In this document: piece by piece, positions 56,527-64,000 of the stretch
Layout: each line of letters begins with the position of its first letter
Numbering within the stretch: position 1 is the first letter of the stretch
Source: Bryoerythrophyllum caledonicum
Taxonomy: Eukaryota; Streptophyta; Bryopsida; Pottiales; Pottiaceae
Length of the DNA: 64,000 nt
Assembly: GCA_963971425.1 (NCBI GenBank)
Contig: OZ020519.1
Coordinates: 13,346,028 to 13,410,027, forward strand
Direction: 5' to 3'
Made by a program: the position numbers and the translations under genes
Notes under the pieces: model-generated
The model's database searches: none
What the model was told of the DNA's origin: nothing
What the model saw: only the letters and a program-made list of their open reading frames with translations

Positions 56527-56648
56527 TTATTAAAGGTTGCATTTATTGCTAACAATATAGGTCTCTCCCTTTTTGCTATCCTTTTCTTGTAACGTTCGGC
56601 TCTTTCTAGCCTTTGTTCTTCAATTTTAGCTTTACCCCTATCTGACAT
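56394..56648 (-). CDS. Small ORF e, likely N-terminal part of gag
   Basis: ATG at 56648 (MSDRGKAKIEEQRLERAERY), 84 codons, strongly basic and helical at the start, then Pro-rich. It overlaps the start of the gag frame by 130 nt. Because gag lacks an ATG, this ORF is the natural entry point for ribosomes. Confidence 0.65.
   Translation of the reverse strand: MSDRGKAKIEEQRLERAERYKKRIAKRERPILLAINATFNNPSPPIPAEVQLPAENLEFTQQDTKVQTLPHSLKLRDLPQKNLE
56400..56406 (-). promoter_or_regulatory. Putative -1 ribosomal frameshift site AAATTTA
   Basis: In the frame of the preceding ORF the codons are AAA AAT TTA GAG TAA. A AAT TTA fits the X-XXY-YYZ slippery rule, and slipping back one base after TTA leads into AGA GTA AGG, exactly the gag frame. 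It lies two codons before that ORF's stop, inside the 56396-56526 overlap. Confidence 0.6.
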
Positions 56649-56716
56649 TGGTAGGTGCCATGAGGATTTGAAACATTTAACTCTCCAAGTGAATTGTTCA
56701 AAGAATGTTGAGTGTG

Positions 56717-57001
56717 TTAATTCAAACAAAGGTACAATGCTTCTTCCGTTAAGTTCATTCCCTCAACTTCCCATTCAATGTTTCTAGGATACTTATACAT
56801 GGTTAATAAAGCTCCCATTTCATTTTCTCCCAACCATTCACTGGCTATACCTATTAAAAGATCTATCTCATTTTCAGTCATTTTTAAATATTCCCCGTCA
56901 TAAGGACCTATCTTGTGGTACATACAAATTGTGTTGATTAATCTTCTAATTATTTTTCCACCATTAATTGGGGTACATAGAGGATCACTCTCTTGGTTCA
57001 T
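56717..57001 (-). CDS. Small ORF d, third member of the tandem paralogue set
   Basis: ATG at 57001 (MNQESDPLCTP). Body: YLKMTENEIDLLIGIASEWL, then MGALLTMYKYPRN, ending EEALYLCLN. It closely parallels ORF c. Acidic, predicted helical, no cysteine knuckle. Unknown family. Confidence 0.6.
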   Translation of the reverse strand: MNQESDPLCTPINGGKIIRRLINTICMYHKIGPYDGEYLKMTENEIDLLIGIASEWLGENEMGALLTMYKYPRNIEWEVEGMNLTEEALYLCLN

Positions 57002-57050
57002 TTTGTCATTGGAGATATTTGTTTGATATTTCAAGAAACTGTAAAGAGTT

Positions 57051-57332
57051 TTAATTTGTGCAAAGGTAGAGAGCTTCCATAGATAGGTTTAGTTCATTTT
57101 CTTTATTTATAGGATAACCCAAATATGTCAACAATTCTCCTATCTCAAGTTCACTCAACCACTCCTTTGCTTGTTCAATTAATTTATCTATTTCAGTTTC
57201 TACTATTGCTAAATATTTCCTATCATGACTGATAAAAGTTTCATAGAAAGCTATTCTGGCATACAAGAATTTAAGGGATTTATTTCTTCCACTTTTAGAA
57301 TCTAGGCGTTCAATTTTTCTCATTTGCTCCAT
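57051..57332 (-). CDS. Small ORF c, second paralogue
   Basis: ATG at 57332, overlapping the last 23 nt of ORF b. Body: YLAIVETEIDKLIEQAKEWL, then IGELLTYLGYPIN, ending MEALYLCTN. Matches ORF d over most of its length. Confidence 0.6.
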   Translation of the reverse strand: MEQMRKIERLDSKSGRNKSLKFLYARIAFYETFISHDRKYLAIVETEIDKLIEQAKEWLSELEIGELLTYLGYPINKENELNLSMEALYLCTN

Positions 57333-57618
57333 TCAGGAAACAATAGTGACACCAATCAGTTAGTGTAAATTGTTCTGTCTGAAATTCTCGTGACAATGGT
57401 TCTATTATTAATTCTCTTGGGTAATTGAATTTTTGTAAGAAAGTATTAATGATTTTTTTCCTATTAATGGAATGTTGGTTGTTTTCTTTAATGCGTTCTA
57501 TTTCTATCCCCAAAAGTCTAAATAATTTACCCTCATTGTATTGAATTTTAGAATAAATTATTAACAATCTTTTTAACCTTGTTCGTTGTTCCTTAAAAGT
57601 CTCAATTGAAGAACTCAT
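57310..57618 (-). CDS. Small ORF b, most divergent paralogue
   Basis: ATG at 57618, three bases after the stop of ORF a and in the same frame. Ends TLTDWCHYCFLNGANEKN. It keeps the order seen in c and d: helix with E-I-E, then FNYPREL, then a Cys close to the end. Confidence 0.55.
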   Translation of the reverse strand: MSSSIETFKEQRTRLKRLLIIYSKIQYNEGKLFRLLGIEIERIKENNQHSINRKKIINTFLQKFNYPRELIIEPLSREFQTEQFTLTDWCHYCFLNGANEKN

Positions 57619-57621
57619 TTC

Positions 57622-58116
57622 TTAAATACATAATAAATCAAAGGCTACACTAACGGGAACTTCTGAATCTTTAGATAAGAAGTCAGGAAAAAATACTTTG
57701 CTCTCCAAGTTTTGTTTACTATAAACAAAGATATAAATTTCCCTATTAAACTTATACCCGTTCCAAGCCCCAATACCTCTAGAAATTAATGGTTGTGTCT
57801 GGAGTTTTAATCTGCCATACTGGGCGAAAAGGTAGTGTAGTTGATATTTTAAGTACAATGTCCTTTTCTTAACAATTACTTCATTGAAACCCTCGCCCTT
57901 ACTCCATACTTTGTTTAAAATTAGTTGTTTAATTTCTAAGGGTAGTTGTTCAAATTTTTCTTGAAATGATTTATCAGTTTTTAGGTGAGCTCCATAAAAC
58001 TGGAATCCTTGTCCGTAATATGCACCTCTGTAGACACGGTAAAGGGCGCTAAACAAATACGGACCACTAAAGAAGTCACTCAAAGCTTCTTTAGAAATCT
58101 CCCATGGGAACGACAT
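57622..58116 (-). CDS. Small ORF a, first ORF of the giant element
   Basis: ATG at 58116 (MSFPWEISKEALSDFF), 164 codons. Rich in Tyr and Phe (YRVYRGAYYGQGFQFYGAHL). The first ORF after the PBS. TAA followed by GAA ATG separates it from ORF b in the same frame. No family recognised. Confidence 0.6.
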   Translation of the reverse strand: MSFPWEISKEALSDFFSGPYLFSALYRVYRGAYYGQGFQFYGAHLKTDKSFQEKFEQLPLEIKQLILNKVWSKGEGFNEVIVKKRTLYLKYQLHYLFAQYGRLKLQTQPLISRGIGAWNGYKFNREIYIFVYSKQNLESKVFFPDFLSKDSEVPVSVAFDLLCI

Positions 58117-58346
58117 ACTTTCCCAGTATAGTCTCCCATGTACACTTCTACACTTATATCAACTTAATTCTTTTAAGTTGATGCTTAATGAATCACTCAT
58201 TAAACCACTCAAATTAATTTATTTTTTATTTTTTTTATAATTGGTAACTTCTTCGAAGAAATCAATACTATTGAAGACTAACTATATTTTTAAACTTTTC
58301 AAAAAAAAAATTCAATTAGAAACTACTTAAGGTTTGACGGTACCAT

Positions 58347-58364
58347 CCCCAGCATGGTCGCCAA
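58347..58364 (-). other. Primer binding site
   Basis: Sense TGGCGACCATGCTGGGGA, four bases after the 5' LTR. The TGGCGNC...GCTGGGGA pattern resembles the primer sites of plant Tat/Ogre elements. Confidence 0.7.
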
Positions 58365-58368
58365 AAAT

Positions 58369-60140
58369 GTAAGGTTTTAAAACTTGGGTCGACTTACAAA
58401 ACACCCAGGCTACACCCACCTTTAGGTTCGTTCTAGGGGATGGTCTGGCGTCTAGACTTAGGTAGTTATCTCTAATTCCACTAATATATGTGTCAATTGT
58501 TGTTTGCTTTAAGGTTTTGAAGGTAAAAGTGTATCTATAACCTACACTCTTAAGGATTTTTACTTATTACTCTTATTCCCACAAGCATGTGCAATTATGA
58601 CGTGAGCCTTGCTCATTGTCATTATTCTGTGAAGTGCCCATCGACTTCTAACCTATACCCTCATGGGTAAATGGATTCTATCCATTTTCATGCTTATTGC
58701 CAATTCCTTAATTAGTTCAAGTTAATAAATCACAATCTAACCTCTAGCAACGAGCTCCAAACTTCCTTATGTCTTCACTTTATACTTCTCGTTATCACAC
58801 CTTTAAACCACAAGTTAAAGCACAAACAACACACAAGGAATAATGAACACTATTCTTAAAGATTCAAAGTATTAAGTCTAATTCTTAACTCAATTAACTA
58901 GATGCACCATTATCACTTTTAATTAGACTTTCTATATTTTGAATATTTCTTTATATCAAACTTTTATTCCTTTGTTAATTCTAACTTACTTACTACACTA
59001 TTATCCTTCATATACTCTTACAATTTCTAAGGATATTCTTGTAATATAAGTTTTGATCAATTCTACTACTTAGCTAGTCTTAAAGATTAACTTTAAACAC
59101 AATTAGACTCTTGATCTACAATTTATAATGTAATTACTTGACTCACAAGTCAATGTAATTTCCACATTATGTGATCAACTCAACCATGTATTGACCAAAC
59201 ATTAATAATCAAAATTATTAATTCACAAATTAATATTGCATTCAATATTGAAACTTCAATTCTCATGAATTCCAATTCCAATGATTCTGAGTCACAAACT
59301 TCAAACAAACATTAGTACATCACATACATAATGCATTCTATCAAAATTAATTATAAGCAATCTAAAATTAATTTTATTCTCAATTGCAATTAATTTTACT
59401 TCATTTCTATGCATCAATGATTCAATTGTCTTGCATATTTTTTGTTTATATATTTATTTTATTTAATTTTTATTTTTTTACAATTTGTTCACAAATTGGT
59501 ACTGTAGATATTCAATTTCTACTCTAACCAATTTCACTTCCAGAATTCACAAATTTAATTTATTTATTATAAATTCTATTCTAGTGAATTTTGTAATCTC
59601 ATTACAATTCTTCTTCACTTTTAACTTCCACAATTCATAATTTTGAATTTAATTCCTTTCTTAATGTGTCTTATTACACATGAACAATTTCATACAACAA
59701 TTACAATTATGTAGCTAGCAACTCGTAGACTTACACATAATTCAATAATTAAATATATTTCAAACAAATTTCTTACAAATCACATGTAAGAATTCTTACT
59801 AGCTTCAATCCAAGCTAGGACTCACATAAATTTCTTCAAATGTGGTGTGATCATCATCACTTTCTATTCACTTATACTATCTAATTACGAAAAGGTACCA
59901 CTTTTCCTAATGACTTTTCCTATCACCTCTTTTAGTTTAATTTCAAAATCCTTTCATATCATTAGGAGTTATGTCCCTTCTTCGTACCTTTCTAATTCTC
60001 TTTTCTATTTATTTTAGTATTTTCTATTTATTTTTTATTTTACTTCTACTTTTACTTTTACTTTATTCTTTTGAAGTTGTTTTTATAGCTCTTGAGCTCT
60101 AATTTTTGAAATTTCACAACTTTATCATTTTGGCTCTACA
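58369..60140 (-). repeat. 5' LTR of the giant element (1772 bp)
   Basis: Near-identical partner of 39409-41182. AT-rich. Carries the promoter in sense, though no single TATA box stands out in this composition. Confidence 0.95.
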
Positions 60141-60235
60141 AAAACTCAATGGAATAGGCCCTTTGCTACTACACCTTGAATAGTACGTACGTCTGTCAAA
60201 ATTGTTGGGTTTCGACAAAAAAAAAAAAAAAAAAA

Positions 60236-60260
60236 CGCCGGTCTCCAAAGGAGACCGGCG
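60236..60260 (-). other. Perfect terminal hairpin of the LINE
   Basis: CGCCGGTCTCC / GGAGACCGGCG with a three-base loop. A second stem (CCATGCCC/GGGCATGG) lies at about 60297-60311. A degenerate form of the same hairpin occurs inside ORF2 of the left LINE at 2741-2766. Likely the RNA structure recognised by its own RT (inference). Confidence 0.7.
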
Positions 60261-60461
60261 TGAGTGAAGTTTCCGTTCATTCCACCACTAAGTCCATGCC
60301 CACCGGGCATGGGTTAGTAGTATGGAACGACTTCCCCCTTTCGAGGGTAGACACTATGTACCCAGTATCAAGTAACCGATATCAAAAGCCTGACCCTAGG
60401 TCCCAAAAAGGTCCCAAAAGAGGGAGGGCAAGTATGGTGAAATGCAAATGCAGGTGTAGAT

Positions 60462-63400
60462 CTATGGAGGGGGGTTTGAAGTGTCAGGAAGGGGTTGGTT
60501 GTTTTCAAGTTTACGTTTATGTAGGAGTATCGACATAGCATGTTGAATTGTAATAATGTTAATATTTGAAAAAGTGGTTTTGATTGAGGTGATGGGGATT
60601 TTAAATGTTTCTTCAAGGATTGTCATTGAGGGAATGAAGGTGGTGGCTCTAGCACCCGCGGTGATGACAATGAGGGGGTCTACTTTCCATCCTAGTGCTT
60701 GGATATTGTCAAGTAGTGGTTGGTATTTATTTGTTTTGTTTGCAATAGTGTCCGGAGAGAATCTATCATTGCAATATGTGAATTCAATAAATTGGATGGT
60801 GAGACTAGGGTCTATGTGGTTAGGTGGGGGGTCTTTGTATGAAAGTCCTCTAACACATAGTAGGTCCGGTTTGAATCTTGCATTACAATGGCATCTTTGA
60901 GTATGACAGATGCATGGTAATAGCCAAGGAGGGACCGTATTTTCTTGTGGGTTGTCATTAAAGGTTCCGGCATTCATGAGAATGAAACACCGGGATTTGG
61001 TTGATGATATAAGTAGTTTACGGATAGCCCATACGGCTTTGTTATGTCTTTTGACAATTAGTGAGTGTATATGTGGGTTTTGGCACTTAAGTAAGACATG
61101 TAGCCATGTGTCTGGGTCCGTGGTGTTACAAATTGGACATGTAATTGTAGGGAATCTTTCTATTCCAAAGAAGAGTTGTTTGCGGGCATTACCCATGTAT
61201 TGTCCGGTGTGGAATTTGATTAGGCATGTGATTTGTGGATCCGTTATAATGGGATTTTTCCAAAAATTATTAAACAGTACATTATGAATGTTTGGATTTC
61301 CAGTCCATTTATCAATATTGGGGAAGTTTTCTGTAAGTTTTTCTAGGTTATTTACAAGATCGTGTTTTTTGAGGTATTTGTCCAAGAATCGTATGGGGCC
61401 TTTATCGGGAGTTTCGCCCATAGAGGGCCATTCATATCTATGAAAGTAATATGGGGTGGCATGGGCGTGTTCGTATGGGTGTTCGGCATTCTTGTGGGTT
61501 TTTTCTCTTCCTTCCTTTGCTAGTTTGTCAGCTTGTTCATTGCCGTCGATATTAGAATGAGCTCAAACTTTATGGAGTGTAGTAATCTGTGTACGGTTTT
61601 GGAGCATTGCAACCATAGATGTAAGGATAGTTTTATCCGGGTGACTGTTGTGTAAAGTAGGGTGTTTAATGTGTGTATTAAGGAGGTATAATACATTTAT
61701 GCAATCTGTAAAAATGTGGGCCAGTTCGTTTGGGTATTGAGTGGTGATTATTTTGAGGGTTTTGTGTATAGCCATCATTTCGGCTCTTAGAATATTTTGG
61801 AGTCCATGTAGTCTTTTGCCTAATTTGATTTGTTTGGTTGAATTGTATATCCCATAACCGGCTTTTTCACGGTGCCAATGTCCCGGGTTTACTTCGGTTG
61901 GTTCTTTAAAAGAGCCGTCAGTGTAGTAGCTAAAGTTGGAGTCAAATTTAAGGTATGTATTAATTTGGTAATAGGAAAGGGGGAGGCTCAATTCGGTAAT
62001 TGGTGGTGTGGAGATGTTTGTGTGGGGGGTTTTAGACCATTTTTTGTTGCGGTTTACGCGGGTTGAAATAGATGTGGAAGAGGCAATTGCGGTGTATACT
62101 TTGTTAATGTTTAGGTTTTTTGCTATCAAAGTGACATGAGTGAGGTTTCCAAGAGTACCTATTTCTCGAGTTTGTTGATGTATACATAGGATACGTAGGG
62201 TTGTTGGTTCGAGGCGGGGTGTTTGTATTTGCGGTGGTCTAGTGGGTTCTTTGTAGGTCATAGAGTCTGCTTCAAATAGTACTATGATGTGAGAGTCCGA
62301 AAATGGGCCTAAGTGTGGGTTAGGGTTGTGGTACCAATGAGTGTCGGGAGTGATAATAATGGTGATGTTGTGGTTGGGATCATTATTTGCCGCTAGTCGT
62401 GCCCAATGTGTTGCTTGTGTTGTTTCTTCTTCGTTGTGAGGGTGTGCAAGGCCTTTTCCAAGAGAACCAAAAATCTTATCTCGTTCGAATGGAGAGTAAA
62501 ATTTTGAGATTTTTGTGGAGCATGTAATGGGGGATGAGAAGTATGAGTGTGTGATATTCAGAGATGTAATAATGTAGTCTAAGATAAGATCGGGTAATGT
62601 GTAGTGTGCATTTTTAAGGGGGTCATTTTTGGGTATTCGGTAGTTATATCTTTGGTATAGCCAAACAATTTCGGTTTCGAATGTTTGGGGTATTGGTTCA
62701 ATGTTAATGGGGGTTTGTAGTGCGTTGTGATATTGGTTCCACAACCATTGTAGTCTGATGAGTGGTATGGTTATTAGATGTCTACCATTACTTTCATATA
62801 TGTGGGCATTATCTTGTTGTATTTTGATTGTATTTGTTTGTGCTAAGATGTCCGTTTCGGGGTTGCATTCGGTTGTAAAGATGTTATGGAGGGGGATAAT
62901 AATAGGTGGCGTGACAAACCTTCTATCGCGAGGTTGTGCTTGGGGGTGGTGTAATTGTATGATGTTTAGGTGATAATTGTTTTGAGTTCTAAGGTAGTAT
63001 TGTGTGAGGATTTCGGTGTTATGTAAGGAAGTATTTGGGTTGTGCCAAGGGAAAAGATTTCTTTGTGGGAGCCATTTGGTGTAGGTGTTGTTAATGTAGG
63101 ACCAATGGCATAGGTATGACGTATATTGTTTACTTATGTTGTTAGAGTCAATGTACTTTCTGTGTTTGTGCGCGGTTATGTTGTTTATTGGGTGTATGGA
63201 AGGATTTTTTAATATATGTGGTGGAGGGGCATATGGTCGTGAGTGTGGCGTGTTTGGAGTGGTTAATGGGAGGTTGATGTTTGGGTGGATGTCATTATGA
63301 TTGATGATGTATGAGTCTTTAAGTGTGTACGGTGGGGCGTGAGTGTTGCAAGGGTTGGAGCATATAGGGAGACATGGAGGGTGACAAAATAATTGTTTGA

Positions 63401-64000
63401 CAATATTTAGTGCACTTTTTATTAATTTGTGAGGGGTACCATAGAGTGTTTTGTAGCTCTTGTCGTCCATAAGGTGTGTTCCATTTGGTAGTGTAATTTG
63501 TTTTAGATCGGTAATGTTTGCGGAAAAAAGTTTTTGTAGGAGTTTGGCTGATAATTGACTGTCAAGTCTAGGGAGGTTATGTATTTCGTTTGCCCAATTT
63601 TGTTCGAGCGGCGCGGGGCCTAGTAGGAAATCTTCTAGTGTGCTTGTTAGGAATGTTTGACCTTCTGTTTTGAATAGAAAAAGTGTGCGAGTAATGGGAG
63701 ACCTAAGACAATCAGATTTTTTAAGTCTTTGGAGGTATTGTCCTCCTCCATAAATGGCAAGGGTGTGCCGAAGGAGTCCACTGTAAATTAGTCCTAGTCG
63801 TCCTTTATCGTTAAGTGCATTCTGGAGTTGTTCTCCAATGCAACGTAGGTAGGCATTTTTAAGAGAAAAAGCTTCTAATCCGAATAGTTTGTGGGGGAGT
63901 TGTGTTATGACATTGGGCGTACAATTAGGGAGCCCGCATACTTTCTTTTGTCTGGCTATGATTTTTTTGTCAAGTTTGTTTATGGCGGGCATGGAGTAAG
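60462..64000 (-). pseudogene. LINE ORF2 3' part: RT end, RNase H, CCHC finger, restriction-like endonuclease
   Basis: Frame open at the edge (YSMPAINKLDKKIIARQKKV, the post-RT thumb). RNase H: YYTDGSF near 61920, RAEMMA near 61780, FTDCINV near 61700, and NIDGNEQADKLA near 61545, giving D-E-D-D. A TGA at 61563-61565 splits it (KV stop AHSN); the frame continues to a stop at 60462. Then CPICNTTDPDTWLHVLLKC with RHN, a CCHC finger like that of R2-type elements. Then KPDLL...IEFTY...NKTNKY, a PD-(D/E)XK-like restriction endonuclease. The single TGA could come from CGA or TGG. Confidence 0.75.

Larger units (their letters stand above)
39409..60140 (-). mobile_element. Giant (20.7 kb) Tat/Athila-like Ty3 LTR retrotransposon
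   Basis: Flanked by AAAAC (39404-39408 and 60141-60145). LTRs 39409-41182 and 58369-60140 differ by one substitution and two single-base indels that I could find. PBS next to the 5' LTR and polypurine tract next to the 3' LTR. gag-pol is one open frame. No chromodomain; the integrase ends in VHATRYNGYRLKQY, as in the Tat/Athila group. It carries extra ORFs on both sides of gag-pol. All features agree with a recent insertion of an autonomous element. The size is close to that of plant Ogre elements. Confidence 0.95.
60217..64000 (-). mobile_element. Second LINE, 3' part, Dualen/RandI-like
   Basis: Sense strand A/C-rich like the left LINE. It begins beyond the right edge, after the RT. It ends in a perfect hairpin, after which the sense strand reads 19 T (plus-strand A19 at 60217-60235). 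The giant LTR element inserted only 70 bp beyond its end. Confidence 0.8.

Noticed and set aside
60176-60538. Plus-strand ORF starting in the A-run
   Set aside because: Covers the LINE 3' end and its hairpin in antisense; no protein-like features.

Overview
The window is eukaryotic and consists almost entirely of mobile DNA, in several nested or adjacent layers. I saw no single-copy housekeeping gene, tRNA, rRNA or CRISPR. Introns with GT..AG ends, a degenerate CCCTAAA (plant-type telomere) tract, a Tat/Athila-like Ty3 element, a chromovirus and Mutator-like terminal repeats point to the green lineage. A streptophyte alga such as Chara is my best guess (inference; no search was possible).

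Layout, left to right. (1) 1-7510, minus strand: 5' part of a LINE, with a two-RRM-like ORF1 and an ORF2 carrying a 2A-like peptide, an AP endonuclease and the start of the reverse transcriptase. (2) 9109-19604, minus: a four-exon gene of 1364 codons with a ParB/sulfiredoxin-like motif, broken by four in-frame stops and by a 5.7-kb chromovirus (9932-15606, duplication ATGAG) whose removal restores the frame exactly. All three introns and the upstream region carry an AGCTCGASTCGAGCT palindrome, including an upstream array of eight copies spaced 52-53 bp. (3) 22.3-30.5 kb: a DUF7869-type transposase-like gene (27035-29865, plus strand) with its own upstream array of eight palindromes spaced 46-47 bp, inside roughly 300-bp direct repeats that carry a third palindrome flavour. 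(4) 31241-39151: a Mutator-like element with long terminal inverted repeats and a perfect 10-bp target duplication. It holds two BTB/POZ fragments, two large hairpins and a 15-unit array of GTGCCGATGTCGGCAC spaced about 64 bp. (5) 39409-60140, minus: a young 20.7-kb Tat/Athila-like LTR retrotransposon with almost identical 1.77-kb LTRs, PBS, PPT, TSD and an intact 1981-codon gag-pol. It also has an upstream cluster of small ORFs, three of them paralogous, and a large unrelated gene downstream of pol. (6) 60217-64000, minus: 3' part of a second LINE (RNase H, CCHC finger, restriction-like endonuclease) ending in a perfect hairpin.

How the parts fit. The two LINE parts look like one family and together would describe a Dualen/RandI-like element with two endonucleases plus a 2A-like site. 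The ParB-like gene and the DUF7869 gene share one palindrome core, which suggests one transposon group with a common DNA-recognition code. The Mutator-like element shows the same style, regularly phased palindromes, with a different core. Most premature stops fit C-to-T change (CAG to TAG, CGA to TGA), as expected of silenced, methylated plant transposons.
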